A DNA stretch of 64,000 bases from JAJTHC01 sp044358835 (GTDB lineage: Bacteria > Cyanobacteriota > Vampirovibrionia > Vampirovibrionales > JAJTHC01). This document shows, piece after piece, positions 25,370-34,303 of the stretch. The position numbers were made by a program, and so were the translations under genes. Numbering within the stretch: the first letter of the stretch is position 1; every line of letters begins with the position of its first letter. The stretch lies in contig JBIKNF010000010.1 in NCBI GenBank assembly GCA_044358835.1, positions 1 to 64,000 of the forward strand, written 5' to 3'. Below the pieces are notes generated by a model. That model searched no databases. It saw nothing but the letters and a program-made list of their open reading frames with translations, and had not been told where the DNA came from.

Positions 25370-25696
25370 ATGTTTCTGACGCCAGGTGCCCGTTCGAGCT
25401 ATTTGTTAGACCGTGAAATTTCGCTACAATTTGAGCTACAAACCATCTCTTCTGCTCAATATCGCATTCAAGCCGCTTTAGACAAAGTCTATAACGTAGG
25501 GGATTTAGACCCTAATAATCCGAATTTAGTTGCATCGCATGATCGCTTAGTTCAACAACTTAAAGAATGGCAACTACGAATCAATTCCACTCAAATGCGT
25601 TTGGGTCAGGAACTGGCGATGGTACAAGCTGAAAAACCCAAGCAAGAAGAACTCTTTAAATCTGGCGTAAAAAGCTTTTACGACATGATCGTCTAA
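25370..25696 (+). CDS. Small coiled-coil protein, family C member 3
   Basis: This is a 108-residue paralogue of the product at 24716. Shared features are ARSSYLLDREISLQFELQ (N-terminal helix with LQF-x-LQ), the hinge DLDPNNPN near residue 45 and the pattern LVQQLKEWQLRINSTQMRL, with a GVKSFYDM C-terminus. Of the two in-frame ATGs (25364 and 25370), the second lies nine bases after TAGGAG, so I start there. The protein is probably cytoplasmic and elongated, perhaps self-associating. Function is unknown, and the identity between members looks low but the architecture is the same. Confidence 0.75.
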   Translation: MFLTPGARSSYLLDREISLQFELQTISSAQYRIQAALDKVYNVGDLDPNNPNLVASHDRLVQQLKEWQLRINSTQMRLGQELAMVQAEKPKQEELFKSGVKSFYDMIV

Positions 25697-25822
25697 AAGG
25701 GGGGTATAGCTTTTGAGCGAGCCTGGAGGCGAAGACGCCTACCCCTGCTTGGGAAACACACACGCCTTGTTGGTGAGTGACTCTCCTTACTATTCGGATT
25801 GGATTGCTGTAATGCTTTCAGA

Positions 25823-26080
25823 TCAATTTAGCATAGAGATTAGGTTTCTTCTTAATCTATCTACTGTTCTAGATTCCATTATGATAGCATGAGCTGTTTG
25901 GTTAAAAGGAGTTCGTGTAGAAGGGTTTTGTCGCACTTGAAGAATAGCCTTTAAAGTTTTACCCTCAAGATCTAAAGCAATTTCTTCAACTAGTCTGCAG
26001 GGGTTTACTCCCCCATTACGCTGAATCGAAGTCGCTTGCGGTTGTATAGCGTGGGGGGGTAAATGAAGTACGAGAAACAT
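25823..26080 (-). CDS. Possible small protein of unknown function
   Basis: This 85-residue frame lies in an otherwise empty 680-bp gap. The product has a short hydrophobic N-terminus (MFLVLHLPP) and a mixed polar remainder with LVEEIALDLEGKTLKAILQV in the middle that reads like real protein. There is an AAGGA about 16 bases before the ATG, too far to be a confident ribosome-binding site. No relatives are recognised. It may be chance. Confidence 0.3.
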   Translation of the reverse strand: MFLVLHLPPHAIQPQATSIQRNGGVNPCRLVEEIALDLEGKTLKAILQVRQNPSTRTPFNQTAHAIIMESRTVDRLRRNLISMLN

Positions 26081-26373
26081 TAAACATAGGGGATTCCTTA
26101 TTTTTTAGACGAAGCAAGGGTCACACGACGTGGACACCCGCCTAACACGATTCACACACAAGGCGTTTCTTACGCGTGGTGTACACACTGGTATAAAACC
26201 ACTGGCACGCGCTGGTGGGAACCGTCGCTTCACAAATCGTTACATCCTGTAACATCTCACCAAAAGGCATTGCTGATGTTTCGAACGCTTTAAAAAAAAA
26301 TCAGAAAGCGAGTCATCGCCTCTGGTTTTTCGGCTATACTGAAGAAGTGTTCAAAAAAAGAGGGAGTGCGTTT

Positions 26374-26874
26374 GTGACGTTGCACTGGAAGTCCCCCCGC
26401 CTAAAAGCCCTTACGCGTGTTGAAACCCTCGTGAGCCTGACGATGTTGGTGACGTTGCTGGCCTTTGCGTGGGTGACTTATGAACGTGCTTTTGAAGAAG
26501 CCGATGCCCAAGCCCTGCAAGCACAACTGCTGAACTTTCAACAGGCGTTCATTGAAGGCAGTCAACGTGCTCAACTGAAACCTAAAGATCTAGACCTGAA
26601 CATGGTGGTGGAAGCCTTGCCCCTTGCCACCCCTTACCACTGGAAACACGTGGATGCCTTAGGAAGTGACCAACGGGTTGAATTAAGTGTAACCCCTTCT
26701 TCTCGTCTTTCTTTAACGCCCCTGCGCGCCGTGACGTTTCGGGTCAATGATTGTGGGGATGTTTGCCTGTTGGCGTTGACGAACTTTAGCTACTATCACT
26801 TGCGTCCCAATTTGAAGGCCAGTTGCCCTGAAGATCCGGTGGCTACCGTGTGTCAGTACTTGTCGAATGAATAG
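26374..26874 (+). CDS. Prepilin-like protein (type IV pilin / pseudopilin N-terminus)
   Basis: The product has 166 residues if translation begins at the GTG at 26374, which has GAGGGAG upstream; the frame is open further back to 26215. It begins with a basic leader MTLHWKSPRLKA and then LTRVETLVSLTMLVTLLAFAW, the layout of a type IV prepilin. A glutamate stands at position 5 after an Ala-type peptidase site, followed by a 20-residue hydrophobic helix. A globular C-terminal part carries four Cys (two near residue 123-128, two near the end). It is probably a minor pilin working with PilQ/PilB/PilC. It ends eight bases before the antiporter gene. Confidence 0.65.
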   Translation: MTLHWKSPRLKALTRVETLVSLTMLVTLLAFAWVTYERAFEEADAQALQAQLLNFQQAFIEGSQRAQLKPKDLDLNMVVEALPLATPYHWKHVDALGSDQRVELSVTPSSRLSLTPLRAVTFRVNDCGDVCLLALTNFSYYHLRPNLKASCPEDPVATVCQYLSNE

Positions 26875-26882
26875 GAAGTCCC

Positions 26883-28907
26883 ATGTTTGATCCTTCAATT
26901 GCAAGTGTTTTACTGGTTGCCAGCGTCGTTGCCACGATTTTTCATACCCTTAAGCTCCCGCCTGTTTTAGGCTTTATGTTGGTGGGGGCGTTGACGGGTC
27001 CTTATGGCCTTAAATGGATGCAAGATCAAGCCACGGTCAATGGAATGGCTGAACTGGGCTTGATTTTCTTGCTCTTTATGGTGGGGTTAGAACTTTCGCC
27101 TGCCAAACTAAAACGCATGAAGTATACTGCCTTAAATGTCGGTATTCGCTATATGGCACTAGGCACTGTGGTGTTAGGAACGGTATTGCTTGCCTTACAC
27201 GCCCCGCCTTTACTGGCGTATGTGTTAGGGGGTGTCTTAAGTCTAAGTTCAACGGCTTTGGTGATTAAATGCATTGAAGAGGCTCAAGCCACGGCAAGCA
27301 CTGTAGGCCGAGTCACCGTAGGCACCCTTATTGTGCAAGATCTTGCCGTGATTCCCCTTTTACTGCTGGTGCCTGTTCTGCTTCAAGTCTATGAAGGGGG
27401 GGATGTTCACTTGCCGTTGCTCCTGGTAGATTTAGGCAAGGCGCTTTTGGTTTTAGTGGCCACTGTGGCCTTGAGTTTTTATTTAATCCCCACGTGGGTG
27501 GACAAACTTGCTCAAGCGCGAAACCGTGAACTCTTTACGCTTTCTGTGTTTAGTTTGGGCATAGGCATGGCCTTTTTTACACACTGGTTGGGCTTAAGCC
27601 TTGAAGCAGGGGCATTTGTGGGGGGCTTGGCTTTAAGCGGTAGCCTGTATAGCAAGCAAGTCTTAAGTGACAGCCGGCCTTTTCGAGACGTTTTTGCGTC
27701 CGTTTTTTTTGTGTCACTCGGGGCTTTACTTAATTGGGAAGTCATGACAACCCAGTGGCAACACATTTTAGGCTTAAGCGTGGTGTTGTTGGTGCTTAAA
27801 ACCCTTATTGGGATTATAGTGGCCAAACAAGCCAAGCTTTCATGGAAGGTGGCCATATCATCTGCCTTACTTCTATGTCAAGTGGGGGAACTTTCTTTCA
27901 TGGTGCTTCGTCACCTGCAAGACGGCGTACAAAACGCCCCCTTGATTTTAGCGTGGGTTCAACAATGGATGGACGCCCTCATTCACGCCATTATTTTAAC
28001 GCTATGGGTGACGCCCCTACTGAGCCGTTTTTTGTTTGGCGTAGGGCAAGCGTGGCTTTCAAAATGGACAGATCCATGGGATTACGCGAGTCTTATTGAA
28101 GAACAACGTCGTGATTTAATGGAACCTAAAAGACACAAAGCCCTTGGCGTCCCCCCCGTTTTAATCGTGGGTTATGGCCCTGTGGCGCAACAACTTGCTG
28201 AAGCCTTGCGTTCTGAACAAATGGCGTACCAAGTGCTAGAACATAACGCTGTTACGGTCAAAAGCCTAAAAGAAGAGGGCGTTTCTGCTCTTTATGGGGA
28301 TGCGACTTCGCCCCACGTGCTAGAATCGGCGGGGGTGAAATCCGTCCAGTTATTGGTGGTAACGGTGCCTATGGTGAAAGTGGCCACGACGATTTTGTTT
28401 CATGCGCGCCAACTCAACCCTGAATTAACCATTGTGGCACGGGCCAAATACCGCACGGATGTTGACCCCCTGTACGAAGCGGGTGCCGATGCCGTGATTT
28501 ACGACGAACTTGAATCGGGGCATCGTTTCATTCATTACAGCCTACTTCAATTAGGCTTTTCACTGCAAGAATCGCATAGCAGGAGCTTGATGTTACGGCA
28601 TCAATTTGAAGGAGAGTTTCACCCGCCTGAACGTAGCGCGAGCCTGCCCGAACTGTCTAGTCGCTTGCCTTTAGTGGGGGATACATTACTAGAATGGGTA
28701 CCTGTTCCTGAAGGTTCGCCCTTGCTGTGCCAAAGCCTTGAAGGGGCAAAACTTAGGCAACGAACAGGCGTGACAATTGTGTCTATTATTGAAAGCCATA
28801 CGTTAAAGCGACGGGATGCCGTTGCCAAAAGCGTCTTAAATGCGGGGGATGTGTTGATTGCGCTAGGTACGGCGGGGCAGTTAGACGCTTTGCGTGAAGC
28901 GTTATAA
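26883..28907 (+). CDS. Kef-type K+/H+ antiporter (CPA2) with TrkA domains
   Basis: This 674-residue cation:proton antiporter of the CPA2 family probably exchanges potassium or sodium for protons in the inner membrane. Residues 1-390 hold about 12 hydrophobic segments with GLIFLLFMVGLELSPAKLKRM near 58 and LSLSSTALVIKCIEE near 125, the crossing-helix region of the family. A RCK/TrkA-N nucleotide-binding domain follows at about 420-540 (VLIVGYGPVAQQLAEAL, then LYGDATSPHVLESAGV), and a TrkA-C domain lies at about 590-674. The N-terminal PPVLGFMLVGALTGP motif is typical of KefB/KefC-like proteins. The ancillary KefF/KefG type subunit is absent. Confidence 0.92.
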   Translation: MFDPSIASVLLVASVVATIFHTLKLPPVLGFMLVGALTGPYGLKWMQDQATVNGMAELGLIFLLFMVGLELSPAKLKRMKYTALNVGIRYMALGTVVLGTVLLALHAPPLLAYVLGGVLSLSSTALVIKCIEEAQATASTVGRVTVGTLIVQDLAVIPLLLLVPVLLQVYEGGDVHLPLLLVDLGKALLVLVATVALSFYLIPTWVDKLAQARNRELFTLSVFSLGIGMAFFTHWLGLSLEAGAFVGGLALSGSLYSKQVLSDSRPFRDVFASVFFVSLGALLNWEVMTTQWQHILGLSVVLLVLKTLIGIIVAKQAKLSWKVAISSALLLCQVGELSFMVLRHLQDGVQNAPLILAWVQQWMDALIHAIILTLWVTPLLSRFLFGVGQAWLSKWTDPWDYASLIEEQRRDLMEPKRHKALGVPPVLIVGYGPVAQQLAEALRSEQMAYQVLEHNAVTVKSLKEEGVSALYGDATSPHVLESAGVKSVQLLVVTVPMVKVATTILFHARQLNPELTIVARAKYRTDVDPLYEAGADAVIYDELESGHRFIHYSLLQLGFSLQESHSRSLMLRHQFEGEFHPPERSASLPELSSRLPLVGDTLLEWVPVPEGSPLLCQSLEGAKLRQRTGVTIVSIIESHTLKRRDAVAKSVLNAGDVLIALGTAGQLDALREAL

Positions 28908-28996
28908 AAACGGGATTCCTCAGTGTCAAAATACTTTTTTAAGAAATAGCGCCAAAACACGACATTGAGTAAACGAGTGAAACGTTGGTAAAAAAA

Positions 28997-29070
28997 TGCG
29001 CAGCGAGGGATTCGAACCCCCGACCTCATGGTTCGTAGCCATGCACTCTATCCAACTGAGCTAGCCGCGC
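28997..29070 (-). tRNA. tRNA-Arg (anticodon ACG)
   Basis: The minus-strand transcript folds into a full cloverleaf. The 7-bp acceptor stem GCGCGGC/GCTGCGC has one G-U pair. The D arm is GCTCAGTTGGATAGAGT, the anticodon stem CATGG/CCATG holds loop CTACGAA (anticodon ACG at positions 34-36), the T arm contains GGTTCGAATCC, and the discriminator base is A. CCA is not encoded. A34 would be converted to inosine to read CGU/CGC/CGA. Confidence 0.95.
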
Positions 29071-29124
29071 AAAGGGTTGTAATACAAGTCAATATAAACT
29101 GAACATATCTTCAACGCAAGCCTT

Positions 29125-29152
29125 TTCACAAAATCGATTTTACTGTTATAAT
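29125..29152 (+). promoter_or_regulatory. Sigma-70-type promoter of the radA operon
   Basis: TTCACA at 29125-29130, a 16-base spacer and a perfect TATAAT at 29147-29152 lie 38 bases upstream of the first gene of the 29190-31453 cluster. Confidence 0.65.
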
Positions 29153-29189
29153 AGAAAAACGTTGCCCCTTTAGGAAAGGATTCCTTCCC

Positions 29190-29576
29190 ATGACCACTGA
29201 AGACACCGTGGCTACTACGCCTCCATCAAACGAAGTTGTTCTTGAAATACCTGTTGAAGCCCCTTCTTTTGACCCCCGCCCCAAAAACGTGGATGCCCTA
29301 ACACAAAGCACCGCTCGCTTTAGCCGTAAAGCGTGGGATGTCTTTTTGAGTCTAAAAGAAGACCTTGAAAAAATTACTTATAAACGTATTGCGCTTCAAT
29401 TGCTGGCGCGTTCTGAAGCGGGAGCCATCACCCTAGGCCAGGCTCTTGAAGCGATTTCTGTTCCTGCGGTGAAAGTCAACGGCGTAAACATTAGCACAAT
29501 CACCACGTTTGCAAAATTGCAAGAAGTCATTAAGCATCCTGATTTGTTGAGCGTTGATTTAACGCTATTGGACTAA
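29190..29576 (+). CDS. Unknown protein upstream of radA
   Basis: This 128-residue protein has an acidic, Thr/Pro-rich first 35 residues and then a helical segment (KAWDVFLSLKEDLEKITYKRIALQLL) and an alternating hydrophobic C-terminus. It has no signal peptide or membrane span. GGAAAGGA precedes the ATG, and a good promoter stands just upstream. I do not recognise a family. The gene is followed after three bases by the next unknown gene and then radA, so the three are probably co-transcribed. Confidence 0.75.
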   Translation: MTTEDTVATTPPSNEVVLEIPVEAPSFDPRPKNVDALTQSTARFSRKAWDVFLSLKEDLEKITYKRIALQLLARSEAGAITLGQALEAISVPAVKVNGVNISTITTFAKLQEVIKHPDLLSVDLTLLD

Positions 29577-29579
29577 GCC

Positions 29580-29921
29580 GTGAGCCTACCTCGACTCAAC
29601 AGCGAAGACTGGGACAAGTTGACTTGGCAGATCTGTGAACTGCTTTATGTAAAAGCCATGCAAGACAAGTTGAACGAAGTGGAATCTGACGGGTTTGCCA
29701 CACAAGAGTTGAAGCCTTACTTGCATAAGCGGGATGTGGATCGTTTGAAAAAACGGCTTCACGAATTGGTGATGTTAGAATTGGTTCAGGCCAAAGAAGA
29801 TGCTCATGGGCAGAAACGCTATGTGTTTGATCTGTACCAGTTGAATCGCTATGGGGACCGTGACGACGTCGTGCCTGTCTTTGAACGGCTTGGTTGCTTG
29901 ATCGGGGATGATGAAAATTAA
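29580..29921 (+). CDS. Unknown protein, possible winged-helix fold
   Basis: This 113-residue protein has a GTG start three bases after the preceding stop, suggesting translational coupling. The sequence is charged and helical, with ELKPYLHKRDVDRLKKRLHELVMLELVQAKED followed by KRYVFDLY. This helix-helix-beta-hairpin order would suit a winged-helix domain, but no family is recognised and DNA binding is only a guess. It lies between another unknown gene and radA on the same transcript. Confidence 0.7.
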   Translation: MSLPRLNSEDWDKLTWQICELLYVKAMQDKLNEVESDGFATQELKPYLHKRDVDRLKKRLHELVMLELVQAKEDAHGQKRYVFDLYQLNRYGDRDDVVPVFERLGCLIGDDEN

Positions 29922-29944
29922 CGACACGGGAGGAACATCCATTG

Positions 29945-31453
29945 ATGGCCAAAGTAAAACGTAAGTATGTCTGTCAGTCCTGTGAATATGAATCGGCGGT
30001 GCATGTGGGGCGCTGCCATAATTGTGGTGCGTGGAATAGCTTTCAAGAAGTCGTCGAAGCCCCTGCTTCGCTCACACAAGTGCCAGCCTACGCCAGCTTA
30101 AGCCGTGGGGATTTAGATCTAGAAAGTGAAGCCTCATGGAGCGGGAACATCCCCACGCCGTCTTTCAGCGGCTCACCCCTTTCAACGGTTCCGCTTTTTA
30201 GCACCGATAAAATTCAGCTCATGCCGTTGTCAGATGTGGATATGACCACAGCACCACGATTTTCAACCTTAATGCCTGAATTGGATCGTGTCTTGGGCGG
30301 AGGTTTACTACAAGGGGCATACATCTTGGTGGGGGGCGACCCTGGTATTGGAAAATCCACTTTGATGATTCAAGCAGCAGCGAACTTAGCGGATTCTGGC
30401 AAAAAAGTGGTGTATGTGACAGGTGAAGAATCAGGTGTGCAGATTAAGCATCGTGCGGAACGCTTACAGTTAAAAGGGGCATGCCAAATCTTGCTTCTGG
30501 CAGAAGTGAAGCTTCAAAACATTTTACAAGCCATTGTGGCCGAAAAGCCCGATGTCCTCATTGTTGATTCTATTCAGTCGCTGATGGATGTTAATGTGTC
30601 TGGTACACCGGGTGCTAACAACCAAGTGAAAGCCTGTGCAAACGCTCTTATGCAAGTGGCGAAAGGCTTAAACATCACCACGTTTTTAATCGGTCATGTC
30701 ACCAAAGACGGACAACTTTCAGGCCCTAAATTGCTAGAACACATGGTGGATGCTGTTTTGTACTTTGAAGGCGAGCGTTACAAGGATTTAAGGCTCTTGC
30801 GTTCGGTGAAAAATCGTTTTGGTTCTACCCAAGAAATGGGCGTGTTTGAAATGCAGGAAAGTGGTTTGAAAGACGTCTTGAATCCTTCAGAAGTCTTTTT
30901 GTCGGATGCGGCGTTACATCCAGTCCCTGGGTGTGTGAGCGTCTGTTGTTTAGAAGGGAGTCGCCCTTTATTGATCGAGTTGCAGGCTTTAGCAGGGCAA
31001 AGCGTGTATGCGTCGCCTAGGCGTGTGGTCAATGGGGTAGAGACCAATCGATTGCATCAGGTAATTGCGGTATTGGAGCGTCGGGTGGGGTTGAGCTTTG
31101 CGGATCTAGACTTGTACATCAATGTGGTAGGGGGTATGAAAATTGATGAACCTGCTGTTGATTTAGGCATGGCCTTGGCATTGGTGACCAGTTTGCGAGA
31201 CGTAAGCGTCAAATCAGGCACGGTGCTGATGGGGGAAATTGGGCTGACAGGGGAAATTCGTCGCGTGCGTCGTTGGAGAGAACGACTAATAGAAGCCATA
31301 AAAATTGGATTTACCCGCATTGTGTTGCCTTGGCCACAAGGCCGAACACAAGCCGAAGATGTAGAGGCCTTGAAAAAAGAGTTGCCTGTGGGTGTAGAAC
31401 TTTACTTTGTGCGTAATATCCGAGAAGCCATTACCGCCTGTTTAGACGCTTGA
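29945..31453 (+). CDS. radA: DNA repair protein RadA
   Basis: RadA is a RecA-related branch-migration ATPase that processes recombination intermediates. In its 502 residues an N-terminal zinc finger (CQSC and CHNC, about residues 9-27) precedes a RecA-like core with Walker A GGDPGIGKST near 133 and the RadA-specific KNRFG motif (SVKNRFGSTQEMGVFEM) near 285. The C-terminal domain is Lon-protease-like (DLGMALALVTSLRD; GLTGEIRRV). A linker of about 70 Ser/Pro-rich residues between finger and core is longer than in the E. coli protein. The ATG at 29945 follows GGGAGGAAC; an upstream TTG is less likely. Confidence 0.96.
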   Translation: MAKVKRKYVCQSCEYESAVHVGRCHNCGAWNSFQEVVEAPASLTQVPAYASLSRGDLDLESEASWSGNIPTPSFSGSPLSTVPLFSTDKIQLMPLSDVDMTTAPRFSTLMPELDRVLGGGLLQGAYILVGGDPGIGKSTLMIQAAANLADSGKKVVYVTGEESGVQIKHRAERLQLKGACQILLLAEVKLQNILQAIVAEKPDVLIVDSIQSLMDVNVSGTPGANNQVKACANALMQVAKGLNITTFLIGHVTKDGQLSGPKLLEHMVDAVLYFEGERYKDLRLLRSVKNRFGSTQEMGVFEMQESGLKDVLNPSEVFLSDAALHPVPGCVSVCCLEGSRPLLIELQALAGQSVYASPRRVVNGVETNRLHQVIAVLERRVGLSFADLDLYINVVGGMKIDEPAVDLGMALALVTSLRDVSVKSGTVLMGEIGLTGEIRRVRRWRERLIEAIKIGFTRIVLPWPQGRTQAEDVEALKKELPVGVELYFVRNIREAITACLDA

Positions 31454-31791
31454 GCGTATAGGCTTTTTTACCATCCCTGTTACATTGTTTACAATAAAGG
31501 CAATTTTAAGATTTATTTTATCTTTATTAAAGCACAGAGGAAAGAGTCCTTCACTCCTGTGCCTCTTCTACAAAACTCCTATTGTTGAATCCCCCTGATG
31601 TTTTACCCCCCTCCTTGTTCAAGCGTCGCTGATGTATGACGTGCTTCTACACGTGATCTTTTTGTACGCACCATGGTTCAGATTCCCCGTTGCTTGTGTA
31701 TCGAGCGACTTGTGTATCTGTTTCGGGTCTTATTCCCCTTTTTTGTTTCTACCTGTTCCCCCCTATTAAATAAAGAGAAATAATCACTGCT
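31454..31791. other. Spacer downstream of radA
   Basis: These 338 bases hold no supported gene. A short CACAG/CTGTG inverted repeat (about 31534-31562) spans an AGGA/TCCT inner pairing but lacks a T-run, so I see no clear terminator. Confidence 0.3.
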
Positions 31792-31995
31792 ATGTCGTTA
31801 ACTGAACCTCAAATTTCGTCCTTATTAGGTTACATTGCTGAACCTGTTCAAAACAAAGTGTCTCAAAAAAATCATGTAAACTTAAAAGAACTGATGGTAG
31901 TTTTTAAAGAAGTCGATGCCCAAAGAAACTTGCAAATGCCTTCAAGCATTGAGCAACGCTGGATCGATTTTTTGCCTTGGCATTCATTTAATTAA
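31792..31995 (+). CDS. Small protein of unknown function
   Basis: This 67-residue frame begins with ATG and AAAGAGAAA upstream. The product is polar and helical, ending WIDFLPWHSFN. No family is recognised. It sits on the same strand as the WYL-type regulator pair that begins 240 bp downstream, and it could be a small partner or a chance ORF. Confidence 0.45.
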   Translation: MSLTEPQISSLLGYIAEPVQNKVSQKNHVNLKELMVVFKEVDAQRNLQMPSSIEQRWIDFLPWHSFN

Positions 31996-32234
31996 TCAAC
32001 GTTCACGGAACAAATGTTCTTCTAGCACTTTAAACGTCAAATGTTTTGCGGCAGGCGTTTTATTGAGACGCTTTATGTAACAAAATAAAACATTTAGCAA
32101 TAAAATAGGTGTCAAAATATATCCCCCCTTGCAAGACAAGACAACTATTGATATTGTGAAGAATACCGTCACATTCAATCCTTATTTTATACGTCTTATT
32201 TGTACTCAAATAGTCAAAGAGAACCCCTTTATCT

Positions 32235-33302
32235 ATGGTTCGTCAAACTTTAAAGAATACTTACCATACGAGTTCATTGTACCTGCTAAAGTTCTTGGCA
32301 TTTTTAGAATTGAATCCGTTGAAACGTGCTGAGCTGCAGGCTCTCTTTGAGCAGGATGCTGACTGTCTTTCCCCGCTTTCCACAGACACGTTACGTCTGT
32401 ATGCCAATGCTCTTGAAGACCTGGGTTGCTTGTTGCAACGCCCTGACAAAAGCAACGATTTTCAATACAAGCTTAACTATTCCCCGTTTTGGGTGCAGTT
32501 TTCTTCTGAAGAATGGAAACTCCTTTTGCATAGTTTGGACAGCAAATTGAGGACCTGCCATATCCAAAGTTTTGTGCGTGTTTATGAAATGGCCGAACAT
32601 TTGCTGGCACAAAAATTTCTGACCCCCCAAGCCCAGAAAGACTTACAAGCATTATTGAATCGCTATATTCAGCCCTTTCAGCTTAAGAATGTGAAAATTT
32701 TGGAACGTGCTACGGAATTAAATAGCTGGTTTTTGGTGCAGTATCAAGGAAAGGATGCCGTTTATGAATGGCAGGTATTACATGACGCACTGATTCTAGA
32801 TCATCGTCGCTTGTATTGGCTTTGCTATCAGGTCAATCCTGAAACAGGCGATATTTCCCCTCTAATGCTGCGGCTAGATCGTTGTCGAAACATTTTTCCG
32901 ATTCCTGCTGTGAAGGCTGACGTCTATGAGCCGACACGGCGCCGTATTTTAAGCTATATAGAAGAAGAACCTGTGTTAAGTTGTACGGTGGTATTGCCTA
33001 AAGGAATGAACTTTCTTTCCCCACGTTTACGGGGTGAACGGCTTGTGTTTTTAAGTCAAGACTCACAGCAAGCCTTACCTTTCTGGCAAGATATTACGGA
33101 TTTTTATGGTGTAGAAACCTATGCAATACAGTACACCGTAAAAACAACCCATTTGTTTTACCTCCTTCAGTGTTTAAAGTCCTCAGGTGGTTTCCTGATT
33201 CCTTTAACTTCTGCTTTTTCAAAAGCATTTGCCAACAGCCAAGAAAATAGGGCGTTTGAAAAGAAAAAAAGATCCGTAGAAGAAAGGGTAATGAGCGTAT
33301 GA
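32235..33302 (+). CDS. WYL-domain-like transcriptional regulator 1
   Basis: This 355-residue protein has the layout of PafB/PafC-type WYL regulators. An N-terminal winged helix at about 15-85 (LLKFLAFLELNPLKRAELQALF, then STDTLRLYANALEDLGCLL) is followed by a beta-rich middle domain with the WYL-like core (HDALILDHRRLYWLCYQV) near 185-210 and a C-terminal extension. The family binds DNA and often senses nucleic acid or a small ligand through the WYL fold. The gene overlaps the next one by four bases (ATGA), so the two are translated together. The target is unknown. Confidence 0.65.
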   Translation: MVRQTLKNTYHTSSLYLLKFLAFLELNPLKRAELQALFEQDADCLSPLSTDTLRLYANALEDLGCLLQRPDKSNDFQYKLNYSPFWVQFSSEEWKLLLHSLDSKLRTCHIQSFVRVYEMAEHLLAQKFLTPQAQKDLQALLNRYIQPFQLKNVKILERATELNSWFLVQYQGKDAVYEWQVLHDALILDHRRLYWLCYQVNPETGDISPLMLRLDRCRNIFPIPAVKADVYEPTRRRILSYIEEEPVLSCTVVLPKGMNFLSPRLRGERLVFLSQDSQQALPFWQDITDFYGVETYAIQYTVKTTHLFYLLQCLKSSGGFLIPLTSAFSKAFANSQENRAFEKKKRSVEERVMSV

Positions 33303-34285
33303 CCTTCTCAGGCGTTTCAGATCCTTTTAAGAAAACTCCTCCCCTGGTGATTCCTGCAGATTTGCATAGCACAGCAAAAAGGGTGCTCAGTATTATTTTA
33401 ATTTTACTTGACGGCCTCAAGGTCGAAGAATCTGCTTTAATGGAAACCTTAAGCCCAAATGGCGAAGAACCCATTCCTTATAATACCTTGCGTAAATACA
33501 TACGTACCTTGCGTTATGCGGGTTTTGACATTGTCAGAAAACGCTTTGAAGGTTCGGTTGTTTACTTTTTAAATGACACCAAATTTCATTTGGACTTAAG
33601 TGTTCAGCATGCCCAAGGCTTTGAAGAGTGGGTGAGCTATTTATCTAAATCAAGCTTGCTTTACCGTAAGTTGATGATGCTGGTGTCGCCACCTTTTCGG
33701 ATTGGCTTTTGGGAACCCCATTTTGCGTATAATCAAGCTTCGAGTCTTACGATGTTTGAGGGCAAGGAACATTTAAAACTTTTACAAGACGCCATCGCTT
33801 CTAAGGAGCTTTTAGAGTTTCAGTTGTATGACGATGTGCAAACTCAAACCCAAGTGGCTAGATTTTGGGCCAGACCTTATGCGCTTACCCAGTTTCGACA
33901 AAGAGATGCTGTTATTTCCGCTATTCATCCTTATAATCGCCAAGTGTTTTATGTTAGGTTGAGTAATGTGAGGCAGTTACGTCAGGTGCCAAAACAGTGG
34001 TTGGCTTCTGAATGGCTTAAAACAATGGACTTTCAACTGGTGTTAGCCCCCCATTTTTCTAAACGTTATGAACTCAAACCCCATGAAACACGGGTAGCCA
34101 CTTCCCCAACGGGCGAAACCTGCATACAGGTTTCAAAGGAATTGCAATATAAAGCACTGTCTCGATGCATTAAATATGATACACTAACACAAGTGCGTGG
34201 CGCAGATGCCTTGAGTGAAAAAGTCCAAGCATTTCAAAACTTACAAACACGCATTGCGGAAGAAGCCAAAATACCTTTCGCTTAG
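33299..34285 (+). CDS. WYL-domain-like transcriptional regulator 2
   Basis: This 328-residue protein is a likely partner of the preceding gene. The N-terminus (about 20-90) resembles a winged-helix unit (IPYNTLRKYIRTLRYAGFDIVRKRFEG, then SVVYFL). The middle and C-terminal region contain LLQDAIASKELLEF and ARFWARPYALTQFRQRDAVIS, followed by RQVFYVRLSNVRQLR, matching the order of a WYL domain without its exact tryptophan-tyrosine-leucine triad. The ATGA overlap with gene 1 argues for a heterodimer as in PafBC. A membrane-protein gene starts 18 bases after the stop. Confidence 0.65.
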   Translation: MTFSGVSDPFKKTPPLVIPADLHSTAKRVLSIILILLDGLKVEESALMETLSPNGEEPIPYNTLRKYIRTLRYAGFDIVRKRFEGSVVYFLNDTKFHLDLSVQHAQGFEEWVSYLSKSSLLYRKLMMLVSPPFRIGFWEPHFAYNQASSLTMFEGKEHLKLLQDAIASKELLEFQLYDDVQTQTQVARFWARPYALTQFRQRDAVISAIHPYNRQVFYVRLSNVRQLRQVPKQWLASEWLKTMDFQLVLAPHFSKRYELKPHETRVATSPTGETCIQVSKELQYKALSRCIKYDTLTQVRGADALSEKVQAFQNLQTRIAEEAKIPFA

Positions 34286-34303
34286 AAGGTAGGCCGCAGG
34301 GAG

